Below are positions 8,450 through 20,764 of a stretch of 64,000 bases of DNA, piece after piece. Below the pieces are notes generated by a model. The model did not search any database. It saw only the letters and a list, made by a program, of their open reading frames with translations, and was not told the origin of the DNA. A program made the translations under genes and the position numbers. Position 1 is the first letter of the stretch, and the number at the start of each line of letters is the position of its first letter. Location: the NCBI GenBank assembly GCA_017591395.1, contig WEDG01000466.1, forward strand, positions 62,001 through 126,000, given 5' to 3'. The DNA comes from Schistocephalus solidus (lineage: Eukaryota > Platyhelminthes > Cestoda > Diphyllobothriidea > Diphyllobothriidae).

Positions 8450-11400
8450 CCGATATATCCAGTCAGCTGGGGCATTTCACCACTACTTTCAGCGTAGCGA
8501 GATAGGCTGAATAGAGTTATTTTCACTACTGTTTGAAATGCGCCGGTCGGCTACAAGGACGGGTTTCTCCGTATTTTTACTTTTCCTCGCGGAAAACTTG
8601 CTTTTATGCTTGAATTTGAGTGATTGAAAAAGCTGCTTGAAAAAGATAAGAAAGAATGTGTAGCAGAGAGCATGCACGTTTGTATAGGCTCTTTACCCAC
8701 GTGTTTCAGGCGATCAATCGATACAGTCACGGAATCTTGGGATCTGTCACAGTGTAAATCCGACTGTAGCCAGCAAACTAAAGTGCAGGATCCGATAAAG
8801 GAGCCACATATTCAGGAGGTTTCTCCGTTCTTAAGAAACAAAGGGATCAATCTCTTAGTTCAAAGTATAAAGTTATAGACCACCTTGCAGGTGCCACCGA
8901 TCGTTTTTAAAATGCGGAGTTTATAACCATAACCCGTGATGCCAATTTTCTGAATATCATTCCTATGAAAAGCAATTGTACCCGACTCAAGTTTCCATCT
9001 ATTCAATATCAAAATATTCAAGAAACTCGTATCAATTTGAACATTGGGAGGAGATCGTAAAATCACCTTGAATGTGCCCACCACAAAAACATCAGACTGG
9101 AATTACATCTCAATAGAGCAGTTCATGGAGTTCGGCTCACTATTAACGTGGAGAGGGAATTTTTGCAACCGCTGAAATTTATGGTCTTAGGTAGTAACTA
9201 AGGTGAATCCAAAACCTATATGTTCACATTTGTACGTAGTGTAATTTTGCGAGCTAATAGTATTTGTATACTTCCAGAAAATGTATTGAAAGGAAGCCGC
9301 TATCCTCATCTGCCAAATCAGTTGACTCTGAGGTTTAACATTGCTGTCTACTTCTTATGTATCAGTCAACACATGAGTAAAAAGTAAACGACTTTCTCCG
9401 TATGTGAAGTGGTGATGGAAATTCGGAGCGAGGCAAAAGACGTCACTGGGATAGACGTTGCAGATATCCACCAGGCCTACTAGACATAAGAATTCGAACG
9501 CATCTCGTAGCAGGCCGGACTTACGTGAAAATAACGATTTAAAAAACATGCATGTCATAAGATTAACTCAAATTCTGTTCTACTGCGCTTCGTAGCAAAG
9601 AAAAGGCTTGATAAGGAGACAAATTTTCCTAACATAGTTTGCAAGTATAACCAGAAAGAAATTCAACTTAGTTTGAGCTATATTTTCCATTTTAATAATT
9701 TTTCAAAGAAACGACCGATAAAATGCAAGTTAATATTTTCATTTACAAGCTAGTATCTAATGAAGCATAATAAATCATGGCATATTGGTTTCTATCTTTT
9801 TCAAAGTCTAGGGGTTCTTATAGTTCCAAATCTTTGCGTCTTTTAATTATTCAAAAGTATATACTGACATGCATAAAGAACTTAGCCTTCGCTATCAGAA
9901 AAATGCTCATTAGACACAGATTATTCAGCTTACATTAAAAGTGACGCTTAACATAATACAGTGCACAAAATTCAGATCAACTTTTCAGGACTACCCAATA
10001 ATTGGAAAAAAATTAACCAAATCCAAATACATCCTTCCTGCGTTTGCTGAAATTAAACGAGTTAATATTTTGCACAATTCAGCTAAGAAATAAGATGCCT
10101 ATACATTCTCTTTGAAAAAAAATAACTGGATGTGAACAATTATTTAAGGTGGATAAAATACGTGGAGTACACAGCACCTTCTTCCAACGTGAGAATTGCC
10201 CAGGCAGTCTTTTTCTTAAAAGAGGTAGTCGAATCGTCAGATCTGGCATATTTTCTATCGTCCATTTGAATTTCAGATCTTTCAACTTCCTCTCAGGCGG
10301 CACAAATATGCCTTGCTTTTACCAGTTGCTTCGAACGTTTTCTGAAACATATTAATATACACGTAACACATCTTTTGTCGAAGTCCAGACCGCAAGCATC
10401 AGCTAGCTAGAGCATGCATCTCTTGTTATTATTAACCCTTATTTTTTTTATTGGGATTAAAAAGGATGCGATTTCAACGATTACCTGGCAACTGTATGAC
10501 TTCAACATCCACATACAATTCTGCAATGCTATTAACGATAACGCGCTGACTGTGGGGAAAAATCGAAGGCTCCTAGAGTACGGTCTCCGAAAGGTATATT
10601 TTGCGCACTTACGCAACAAAAAGAATAGAGGAGGAACTTTTAGCTTTCTGGGCTTTTGCAGACTCTCAAAATCACTCTCCAGCATCAAACTCACTATTTG
10701 TCAGTGTTAAATTGACGCACACGCGTGCAACCCTGTGTGGCGCACATAAATTAGAATAAATTGGATGCGCTTGGCATGAAACTGATAGGCACGGCTAGAA
10801 GACGCCAAACATAGGCTAAGGGACGATAGCCTTTACAAGTCATTCTCGTCATCGTCTGACTGCGGCAGCTTCGGGGACAACTGGACAGCGAAACCGGCTG
10901 TGAGACATGAAACTTGAGTACGTGAGTACGCTTTCGTAAAGATCAGGAGGGCCATACAGTAATACTTAGAAAATTCCCGAGGTTAGGATCCAGGTCCCAT
11001 CGCGAATCAGGAGGAACCGCAAATATTTTCTACGGGTTCCTAACATAATTAATTATAGAGTTGATTTTTTACATATGCCAAACTAGTACTCACAAAGCAC
11101 TTTAATTTAATTTAAAGATTTAAGACAAACAAAATTTTGACGATAAAATAGAGAACAGGCTTGTCTAACGGGAATTGGTCAAATAAGCATTTTTTATGTT
11201 CAGTAGAATAATGTTAGCCCTAAACTGATTCATTGGCTTTTGCTTAATTTTTTGCTCAAAGGAAGGTGAATCCCAGTAACGAATTCAACTGTAAACTTAG
11301 TGAATAGTGGTTTCTTTGTTATTATGAGGAAGGTTAACCTAGAAAACTTCACATGTCACAGAGTTCTCTAACGAATGTCCTATCCAATAAAATAAATAAT

Positions 11401-11924
11401 AGGCATCCACTTTACGCACAGGGTTAAGATATTTACTCAATTAAAAATTTTGCATTGGTTGTATTTGGAGCAGGCAAAAATAGTGCATGCAAATGAACCT
11501 TTATAAATGACACACCGCACAAACTGACAGTCTGTTTATCGTACAGGCAACCTGAAGCGGTGTGAGTGGAGGTGGAGAGGAATATTAAAGGTCTACCCAG
11601 CGGCAAATGACAGGAAACCCACCTGTTAAGATGTAAACATTTGAACCATCAAAAACAACTTGCAAAATAAATTTTGATAATTAATCAATTATTTATGATA
11701 TGACCATGCTTTCATTCATGAGAAGCTGATCATTACTCTCAAACCGCGGTGTGACGCGAACTAAAAATTCAGGAATTTTCAATTTGATTGCCCTCGGTTG
11801 TATGATTCAGTGGGTATACCTCGAAAACAATGTACAATCCAGCTTTCCCATTTCACCTCATTGCCATGGCAGATGTCTTCCGTGAATATCATAAAAACTT
11901 TCGAAACCATACTAATGCCCCCCT
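8450..11924. other. Long intergenic stretch without a recognisable gene
   Basis: AT-rich, single-copy-looking sequence. Several frames of 60-98 codons (for example 8624-8878 and 10414-10710) have no recognisable motif, and at 10414-10710 equally long frames overlap on both strands, so none is called. No RNA gene or tandem repeat was seen. Confidence 0.5.
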
Positions 11925-12310
11925 GAGTTCGGCCATCGTATTCTGACGATATCCACCGTATGCTCCACAGAAAGGTAGTGAGAAGATGGTTACTTGTGCA
12001 CGAATTAGCTTTAGATGATAGTGTACTTGCACTGCATCTACCACACTCTCTCATCCCTTACCTGCCTGTGCCCGGTGCCAAGACATAGTCAAGAAGACCA
12101 GAGGCGGGTTCATGCGCAGATGAATAATCTCTCCCGGAGTGACAGAGTGGGGTGCGGATTAGCCTGCAGTTTCGCGGGCCAATGTTGGTCACGTGAACCC
12201 CTCCACGTTCGGCACTTGTTATCGGACATCATCCCAAATAAGGCCTGCCGTAATCTGATTGATCCCGTGATGGTCTAGTGCATCTTCTATGCGGTCCGTT
12301 TAGGGGCACT
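11925..12310 (-). repeat. Short element sharing the RTE 3' tail (head type 2)
   Basis: On the minus strand the last ~240 bp resemble the 3' end of the RTE-type LINE (GTCTTCTTGACT..GTCTTGGCACCGGGC.., then the CATACGGTGGAT end). The upstream head near 12200-12310 (CCACGTGGAGG.., AACAAGTGCCGAACGTGG) is unlike the LINE and matches the heads at 55893-56040 and 61040-61162. Confidence 0.6.
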
Positions 12311-12952
12311 ACTAATGCTCACTCAGAGAACATGAATTGCCCACCACTCCATCACCCTGAGAAATTGCAAAAATTTAGGTAGATTTTTAATCAAGGGTTC
12401 ATTTAAAAATTGGATGAAAGAAAAGAGCCTGCATGGCTTATTTTGACCCAGTTTCTGCAGGATGTGCAAATGTTTTAGGTGAAATCATACGTCAGTTCAG
12501 GCAGAATATACACAATGGTTCTTTATAAGTACATTCGTCAGATATTCTTTTGGATCTTATTAAAATTCGAGACAAAGATGGGTCACTATTTCTTCTAGAT
12601 TTGTTTAATATTCAGTTGGCTAGTCTACTGCCACGAAGAACAACGCGTTACATGTCCTGGCTTGGAAGGTTACAAACTGACTAGATAATTTGGTCGGGAC
12701 TGAGGGTTGAGCTGCATTGGCCAGTTATTGTTGAGGTTATAACAATGGGAATAAGTTCTTGTGTGACAGTACATAGGAGGCTTTTTCAGAACGCATATAT
12801 GATCTTTTGGGTTTTATGATTCACTGCAACCACCATTAAATCTGGTGGTTTTAGCTCTGTTTTGAAACGAAACGCGGCGGATTTGAAAATATCAAATGGG
12901 GGTCAATTTTGCACACTGCTGTTTGATTGCGAGCTACTTAGTACACAGAAGA
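12311..12952. other. Intergenic, nothing recognised
   Basis: No coding homology or clear repeat. It ends at the 5' boundary of the RTE-type LINE. Confidence 0.45.
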
Positions 12953-13339
12953 AGGGTCTCCGGTGTTGTGTGTGCCTCCACACTCGGTATGTCTGACTCC
13001 CGAACTTCCCACCTCCCCCCTCTCAAAAAGTCCTACGGTGGGGGCGACAGCAACCCCGTAGGCGGCCCAGACTAACTCGGGTCGTTCTCCCACTAAAACA
13101 AAATCCGTGACCCATAGTGGAGTTCGGCAGCCGTCTGGGATGTCCGAGCAGCCCTATTTAGGGATAGCACTGCTTGCCTCCTCGCGGAGGAAGGGGCTAG
13201 AAAATGTGCCCTAAAAAAATGCTGGGTCTCACGTCTTCTGCAGCCGGCCGCGGCTCGCAGATCGCAAACTACGCGGTCGTAAAACTCAAACAAACAACAA
13301 TACCCCCGTCCCCATCCCCTCGCCATACTCTTCCAGGCT

Positions 13340-16300
13340 GCTCGTGTGAGTCCGTTCACACTAGCAGCCTGGAATGTTCGCTCCCTTTTAGACAATCCTA
13401 GAGAGCAACCGGCCGGAACGAAGGACGGCGCTAGTCGCTCGGGAACTGGCGCGCTATAAGGTGGACATTGCTGCTCTCAGCGAGACCCGATTCTCTGAGC
13501 AGGGTCAGCTGGAGGAGGTGGGGGCCGGATACACTTTCTTCTGGAGCGGCCGGCCAAAGGCAGAGCGACGCGACGCTGGTGTTGCCTTTGCCATCCGGAA
13601 CGACATCGTGGGACGTCTGCCCTGTCTGCCGTAGGGTATCAATGATCGCCTGATGAGCCTCCGCCTGCCTCTTCGGGGAGACCAGTTCGCCACCATCATC
13701 AGCGCCTACGCTCCCCAATGACGAGCTCTGATGCGGCGAAGGACAAATTCTACGAGGACCTGCACGCCTTGCTGGTGACTGTGCCGAAAGAGGACAAGGT
13801 AATTGTCCTTGGTGACTTCAATGCCCGCGTCGGGACGGACCACGCTGCCTGGCAGGGAGTGCTGGGTCCCCACGGTCTCGGTAGCTGCAACGATAACGGC
13901 CTCCTTCTTCTGCGCACGTGTGCGGAACACCGTCTCCTGCTGTCCAACACCTTCTTCCGCCTTCCGACGCGGGAGAAGGCCACGTGGATGCACCCTCGGT
14001 TGCGGCGCTGGCATCTGCTGGACTATGTTCTCGTCCGGAGGCGAGATCGACAGGACGTGCTGGTAACCAAGGCGATCCGCGATGCCGATGGTTGGACAGA
14101 TCACCGCCTCGTCATTTCTCAGATGAGGCTCCGACTGCAACCCCGACGAAGGCCCCCAAGGTAAGAGGCCGCCATGTAAGTTAAATACTCTTTTATTAAA
14201 TTTGCCTGCTCACTGTTTTGATTTCAGCAACCAAATAACCGAGAAACTGGAGGACCTGCATGCTCCAGATGATACCGCTACCGTGGAGACACGATGGTGT
14301 CAACTGCGAAATGTCATCCAGTCCACCGCCCGCGATGTACTCGGACGCGCACACCGTCGACACCAGGACTGGTTTGACGACAATGACGCCGACATCAGCA
14401 ACTTACTCGCGGAGAAGAATAGACTACACAAAGCCTACATGGACCTTCGGACTGACGCCACCAAAGCAGCCTTTTTTCAGATGCCGGCGCCTTGTACAAC
14501 AACGGCTGCGGGAGATGCAGGATGCCTGGATGATCCGAAAGGCTGAGAAATCCAGGGGTATGCGGACCGCAAGGAAATGAAAAAACTTTTTTCAAAGCCA
14601 TCAAAGCCATCTACGGCCCGTGTATCAAGGGGTCCGTACCGCTGCTCAGCTCTGACGGCACAACACTGCTGACAGAGAAATCGCAAATTCTGAAGCGCTG
14701 GGCCGAGCACTTCAGAAGTGTCCTAATTGCTCATCAGCCATCTCCGATGCTGCCATTGACCAGCTCCCTCGAAGTGGACACGAACAATGATCTGGATCTG
14801 CCGCCTTCCCTACCAGAAACCATCCGGGCCGTGCAGCAGATTTCCAGCGGTAAAGCACCGGGATCCGACGCAATCCCACCGGAAGTCTACAAGCACGGTG
14901 GGCCCCGGCTGATGTCAGAACTCACAACACTGTTCCAGGAGATGTGGCGCCAAGGACAAGTTCCTCAGGATTTCAAAGACGCGACCATCGTCCATCTCTC
15001 ACAAACGGAAGGGGAACCGGCAACTCTGTGATAATCACAGAGGCATCTCGTTGCTCAACATCGCCGGGAAGATCTTCGCCCGTATCCCTCTCAATCGTCT
15101 TAACGGTCACCTAGAGCAGGGCCTGCTCCCCGGAAAGCCAATGTGGCTTCCGCCGACACCGCGGAACAACCGATATGATTTTTGCCGCCCGCCAGCTACA
15201 AGAGAAGTGTCAGGAGATGCGAACTCACCTATACACTACCCTTTGTGGATCTAACGAAAGCCTTTGACACGGTGAATCGTGACGGACTGTGGAAAGTCAT
15301 GCAGAAATTCGGCTGTCCTGAGCGGTTCACGCACATGGTGCGTCAGCTTCATGACGGGATGTCGGCGCGCGTCACTGACAACGGGACGGTATCCGAAGCA
15401 TTCGCAGTGACCAGCGGAGTGAAGCAGGGCTGCGTACTGGCCCCCACTCTCTTCAGTCTCATGTTCTCGGCTATGCTGATGGACGCCTACCGTGATGAGC
15501 AGCCTGGTATCCGCATCGCCTACAGAACTGACGGGCACCTTCTCAACAGTCGGCGTATGCAGGCTCAACGCGCGTGTCTACGACTACAGTCCATGAATTG
15601 CTCTTCGCGGACGACTGCGCCCTTAACACCGTGACGGAGGAGGACATGCAAAAGGAGCATGGACCTCTTCGCCGAAAGGCTGCGCCGATTTTCGGATTAA
15701 CAATCAGTACAGCCAAAACGGTTGTCATGCACCAGCCGCCACCCAGCGCGGAATACAATGCTCCTCGAATCAATATCAACGGTGCTCAACTCAAAAACGT
15801 GGAGACCTTCGCTTATCTAGGAAGCACGATTTACGCAACACGAGAATCGATGACGAGGTTGCCCAACGGATTTCCAAAGCTAGTCAGGCCTTCGGCCGGC
15901 TGCAGGCCTCCGTGTGGAATCGCCACGGTATTCACCTGAACACCAAACTGAAGATGTACAAGGCCGTCGTCTTGTCGACACTCCTTTACGGAGCGGAAAC
16001 CTGGACCGTCTACTCGAACCAAGCCAGGAAGCTGAATCACTTTCATCTCAGCTGCCTCCGCAGAATACTGAAGCTGAGATGGCAAGACAGGATCCCGGAC
16101 ACGGAAGTCCTGGAGCGGACCGGAATCCTCAGCATCCATGCCATGCTGAGGCAAAGTGCAGCTGCGATGGAGCGGCCACTTGGTAAGAATGGACGACGAG
16201 CGACTACCCAAACGACTTTTCTACGGAGATGTCGCTACGGGTTCTCGTCGGCAGGGGGTCAAAAACGACGCTACAAGGACACTTTAAAAAAAATCGCTGA

Positions 16301-17280
16301 AGCAACTGCAAATCAACTCGGCGACCTGGGAAGACCTCGCCCAGGATAGACCGGCATGGAGAAGATCAGTGAAGACTGGTTCAGCAATCTACGAGGCCAA
16401 CCGGATCGCCGCCGCCAAGGCTAAAGAGCGGCACGAAAGTCACCAGCGCCCCGGACCAACACCGCCAATGCCCAGGCCCTGCCAACATGCCCGCGCTGTC
16501 AACGCATCTTCCGCGCGCGAATCGGCCTGGTCGGACATCTTCGGACGCAATGCACCAACAATCCCACAATTCCAATTTCTACGTCAAATTCTGCCAACCC
16601 TCATTCTAACTCCCCCACCCTCACTCCCTGACATCAATTCCATTACTCCCACCATCATAGAGACCACATCCATCTACTCATCGCCTGTTACCCCCCACCA
16701 CCGCAACCACCATTGCCTTCGCCTTCACTACCACCACCACCACCATCAGCGATGGGGAATCTCTCCTAAGCTGTACTCAATGCGACCGCACATTCACCTC
16801 ACGCATCGGCCTGGTCGGTCACTTGCGAATACATCGTACAGAGACCGGTGAGCCAGTGCCTGGAACACCATCACACAGCAGAGATCGTCGCCTCCACTGC
16901 CCTCACTGTACTCGCGCATTCACTCATCGCATGGGCCTATTCGGTCACATGCGCATCCATGACAGCGGAATACACCACAATGCCGACAACACCGATACAC
17001 CATGCGCATCCTCCGCTCCTGCCATTCTTAGCGCCCCTGACACCCCCACTACCATGAATGACATCGCCCCAGCCTCCACCGATTTCTCCTGCCCACACTG
17101 CGCCCGCAACTTCAACTCACGCATCGGCCTGGTCGGTCACCTGCGAATCCATCGCACGTAGGCTGGTGAACCAGTGCCTGGGGCTCCGACATATAGTCGA
17201 CGCGCCCGCCTTCACTGATCTCCTTGCTCCCGCACATTTACACACCGCATGGGCCTCTTAAGGACACGTGCACCTCCACG
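13340..17280 (+). pseudogene. Decayed EN-RT-zinc-finger ORF of RTE copy A
   Basis: The endonuclease part shows [35 protein letters not shown] and the catalytic-type WTDHRLV. It is interrupted by a TAG near 13632 and by a frameshift near 13718. The RT part shows SSGKAPGSDAIPPEVYKHGG, FVDLTKAFDTVN, SGVKQGC and the catalytic FADDCALN, with frameshifts near 14165, 15000, 15235 and 15575. Then come the conserved [20 protein letters not shown] and AKAKERHESH stretches. The end encodes a C2HC-type finger (from CPRC near 16487) and four C2H2-type fingers starting CTQC (about 16771), CPHC (about 16898), CPHC (about 17090) and a decayed one after 17160. Each finger has C-x2-C-x12-H-x3-H spacing, or H-x4-C in the first. 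Confidence 0.85.
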
Positions 17281-17379
17281 ACAACCTCCGGTAAACCACC
17301 GGAGGCTAAGCTACATCAGCACACACTACCTACACCAATACATCGACTACACCCTCACAATCACCATTTACCAGAGTAT

Positions 17380-18165
17380 ATCACGGTTTCCTAGAAACCG
17401 TGGCTGGGAAAGTCTGCCAATCTGACTCTTCCACCAGACCACGCCGTCGGCTCAGTGTATATGCTGTGTGTGTCGAGTGGCTGACCAGTGGACTGGGAGT
17501 CAGACGGCAATGGCTGCTCCATATCCCCTGAGTTTGTGAATCCTGGTGTGTGTGCGTTATGGGGGCCAGGTCGTGCTGTGGCGCGCGAAGACGGGTACGC
17601 CGATCCGTCAGCCAATGCGCCCACTCCCACATCAGGCAACTGACCGGCTCGGACAGTAGTCTGACTGTGGGGAGTGAGAGAGAATGAGGTCGACAACTCA
17701 GTGCATATTCCTCACTATAAACAATCTGACGCGCTTGAAACTATCACGGTGCGCTAAAAGCCATGGCTTGGAAGGTTGCCAACTGACGGGATAACTCGGA
17801 CCGCGTGGTCAGCCCAATGTGTGTTTTGTGTGGAGTGGCTGACTGGCGGACTGAGAGTCAGGTTGCAATGGCTCCTTCTTAATGTGGCCTTTATGGCACT
17901 CTCACTCCGTGGGATCCGAGCCAGGTGTGGTGGCACGCCCAGGGGCGGCTCCGGCCGCGCCAGCCACCTGCGCCCTCTCCCATCTCCGGTCTTCTTGACT
18001 CTGTCTTGACACCGGGCTCAGGTGGGGGAGGAGGAGAGAGTGCGGTAGCTGCAGCGCAAGGCTACTATCACTTAAAACTAATTCACGCGCAAGTCACCGT
18101 CCCTGCACCACCTGGTGTGGAGCATACGGTGGACCTCGTCGAAATCGACGGTCGAACTGTCACAC
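17380..18165 (+). repeat. RTE 3' UTR: two diverged tandem modules with hairpins
   Basis: Module 1 starts at about 17380 and module 2 at about 17743, a period near 363 bp. Both begin TATCACGGT, carry a hairpin, then TGCCAA..TGAC, then GAGTGGCTGAC, GGACTG..AGTCAG and GCAATGGCTCC-like blocks in the same order. The module 1 hairpin is CACGGTTTC-CTA-GAAACCGTG (17382-17402). Module 2 has CACGG, an 11-nt loop, then a CCATG or CCGTG arm. Confidence 0.75.
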
Positions 18166-19006
18166 AGAAGATTCCTGCGCTTAACTCTTGAACTCATGGC
18201 GGACTCCGTTGCATGATACGATCGATGTATATGGCAATAGACCGATCACTTCCGCGTTTGAATACATTTATTAGAACACCACTACTTAAACTATGTCAGT
18301 ACCAAATATATTAATACTTTTATGGATTATGCATGGATTATGCATTATGTTTGTCATGCATCTTATTGGACTTCATAGAGTGCGCAGTGCCATCAACGTA
18401 CGTACTGGTATAACCTTTTCTCGAGTGCCCATTGTGGGCTGCCATTTTATGCCATCGTTTAAGCAAAGCTTGGGAATTCTCAGAAAATTAAATGCTGAGT
18501 AGATTGAACAAAATCGAGGCAAGTTTTATTATATAAAGCATTGGTAAATGAACGCTTAAGTGCTTTCAATTAGTCCAACACTGGAGAGGGAACAATTCGC
18601 TTGGACTTAATGGCAATAAATTTGGAGGAATCCAAAGTAGGATACACATTCTGGACAAGGAAATCCCTCCTACGTAAGCACGACTAAGGAGTTCGCCGGT
18701 CTGGAATAACGCATGCATGAGCAAACTGTCCGTCCTCAGGGTATAAAAATGATCTCGGAATTAATGCCAAGATCTGTTATTCTGGTAATGGAAGACGGCA
18801 AAACCATAATGTTCCTCGATCGGCTAAGTAATGAAACTACATCCATCGGGAAATCTTTCCAGCTGATAGGGAAGGGACTCATGCACTTTGAGGAAAACTA
18901 TCACCTAGAAGTACTTATTCAAGATAATTTATGCACCATTCTTCGATTGTGTTTCCCAAATCGTGATTCGCATAGGCGCTTGTATATGTGATGATGTTTT
19001 CTAACA
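18166..19006. other. Interval without a supported gene
   Basis: A + strand frame at 18713-18991 contains VILVMEDGKTIMF and TTSIGKSFQL, which faintly recalls a fatty-acid-binding-protein strand pattern. I do not call a gene on that basis. The rest is unrecognised. Confidence 0.35.
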
Positions 19007-19441
19007 GTTCGACCGTTGATTCCGTCAAGATCCATCGTCTGCTCCAAAGGAGGGTGGTGCAAGGACAGTGACTTGTGCGTGGATTAGTTTTAAGTGATAG
19101 TAGACTTGCGTTACAGCTACCGCACTCTCTCCTCCTGCACCCGTCTGGGTCCGGTATAAAAATAGAATCAAGAATACCAGAGGTGAAATCGGCGCAGGAG
19201 GCTGGCGCGATCGGACCCGCCCCCCGACCGTGCCGCTACACCTAACTCCCGACACACGAAGTGGGAGTCCCATAAAGGCCACAGATGGCTAGTGCGGCGT
19301 GAGCGTGTACTTACGTGTGGTACAACGCCTCCCCCTATATTCGGCATTCGTTATGCGATTGGGGCCCGAATAACGCCTGTCATGCCCAGATCTGGCCCCC
19401 GTATTAGTCCGGCGCATCTACCACGTGGCCCTTTTGGGGTG
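19007..19441 (-). repeat. Short element sharing the RTE 3' tail (head type 2)
   Basis: Read on the minus strand, it starts with a head containing CACGTGGTAGATGCGCCGGAC and GCATAACGAATGCCGAA, then joins the RTE-type tail (GGTGTAGCGGCACGG.., the ACTCTC box and the terminal hairpin end at 19007-19030). The head is shared with the elements at 11925, 55893 and 60835. Confidence 0.65.
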
Positions 19442-19889
19442 AACTGACGCGTACTGCATTCACCTGTAGGTGGAACTGACAGGGATGTATTTTCACCCCA
19501 ACCCGGCTCGGGTTGACGACGGTCTCAGGGCGAACGAACGAATGATTTGGTCGAAATTGTGAAACCTGACCGTGTGGGCATCTCTGGCCGCATAGTGTAA
19601 GGTATGAGGAACAAGTTTCGTTAGAGTTGCGAAAATTCCCATCAAAGGATTCAGAAGACTAGTTCGTGAGCATACGCGTGCTTTCGATAAATTCTCAGCG
19701 GGCCAGTACATTTATATTGGAACGATGTACAAGCTATCTTCATCTCGTCATAGCAATGAGTCGTGTTAATAGGGGAGGGGGTGGTGATAATAGCAACTGG
19801 TTAGGCGGCAGTGAGGGTTTGGTGGAGTCGTTCATGCGGGGAGGTAGGGAGAGAGAGAGTAGACGGCGTGGAGTGCATGTAATTAAGCC
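19442..19889. other. Interval, nothing recognised
   Basis: Contains G-rich and GA-rich stretches (GGGGAGGGGGTGGTG near 19773, GGGAGAGAGAGAG near 19848) but no recognisable gene. Confidence 0.4.
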
Positions 19890-20657
19890 GTCATTGGCTA
19901 TGCTAAGCGTGGAGCTTGTAGCAGGTTCTTTTGTGCACCAAAGACAAGCTTTCTCAACCGGGTGGTGGTGGCTTCTGCTGTGGCTAGCAGCTGCTGACCC
20001 AGGGAAGTGGGGTAGTTTGGTAGCACCTTATAAATCACGCGGAAGGCTAACTTAGAGTTCACACGGTGCCCGGAATCAACCAGATGTGCGAGGATAGCAC
20101 TGTTTATGCTTTTAACTTCGCCTTTTCTCAACCATGCCAGGAGGTGTTCCCTTATTATTTTGGCTAGGCGGTGACTGGTGCGACTAATTTAACCTGCTCC
20201 ACAGTAGCAAGTGAATGACAGGATGCACCCGGCAACCTATTTGTACCTTCTCCGTGTAAAACTGCGTTGGCTGAGAATAATATCCGAATTCTCGCTGCTG
20301 GAAAGGTTCGGTAAACGGCTTGGTCAAAGCGTCTTTTCAGGAGTTCACTTGCCACACCCCCTTAAAAGGGGACTTTGTGAAATAGGGTTTATTTTCCGCA
20401 GTAAGTGTGGTGGGTTCTTCTGGTCTTGCGACCATATTCTTTTCGATAAATATATCCAGATAGCCATTTTCGCGAAGTAATTTCTGAATCTTTTGGAGGT
20501 CTTCTTCGAAGCAGTCTGCCGAACAAATGTTTCTAGTCCTTTGCGCCAACCAACGGACTAGATTGCGTTTCTGTTGGATAGGTAGGAAACTACCAAAGTT
20601 CGTATATTGTCCAGGCCAGGTTTTCTTCCGATTCGGATTAAGACAACGTCCAAGCAA
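19890..20657 (-). mobile_element. Penelope-like element 3' part (RT C-terminus plus GIY-YIG endonuclease), decayed
   Basis: Penelope-like elements encode an RT joined to a GIY-YIG endonuclease. On the minus strand the RT C-terminal region shows TWPGQYTNFGSFLP, QQKRNLVRWLAQRTRNICS and LLRENGYLDIFI, then a linker with LKRRFDQAVYRTFPAARIR. A frameshift near 20170 leads into ISRTSHRLAKIIREH, the Arg-containing part of GIY-YIG, then INSAILAHLVDSGHRV and VIYKVLPNYP. The YIG itself is degraded. It is 5'-truncated. Confidence 0.85.
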
Positions 20658-20764
20658 GGAAGCGTACCTCCTGTTTCTACTTCCAACGTGAACTTTATGG
20701 TTGAATGTGCTAGATTAAAAGCATCTAAGATGTGCATCTATATTGGTTTCTGCTTTTGCAATCG

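Larger units (their letters stand above)
12953..18165 (+). mobile_element. RTE-type LINE with C-terminal zinc fingers, near full length (copy A)
   Basis: A GC-rich element of about 5.2 kb. In order: a 5' UTR (from GGGTCTCCGGTGTTGTG at 12953, with a pyrimidine-rich stretch), an apurinic-type endonuclease, an RT, a post-RT region, a zinc-finger array and a ~780-bp 3' UTR ending in CGACGGTCGAACTG. The protein resembles the RTE-clade LINE products often annotated as craniofacial development protein 2-like. Several frameshifts and stops make it inactive. The 5' end may be slightly truncated: related 5' UTR pieces at 31850-32020 and 60140-60230 extend further upstream. Confidence 0.9.

Noticed and set aside
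10407..10710. Paired ~95-codon ORFs on both strands
   Set aside because: Mirror-image frames with no family signal; probably local composition.
14161..14227. Apparent intron (GTAAGA..TTTCAG) between endonuclease and RT in RTE copy A
   Set aside because: Copy B keeps the same region as open reading frame (25784-25981), so the GT and AG in copy A come from a frameshifted coding sequence.
16369..17161. Zinc-finger ORFs as a separate host transcription factor gene
   Set aside because: They follow the RTE post-RT region directly and recur at the same place in other copies, so they belong to the LINE.
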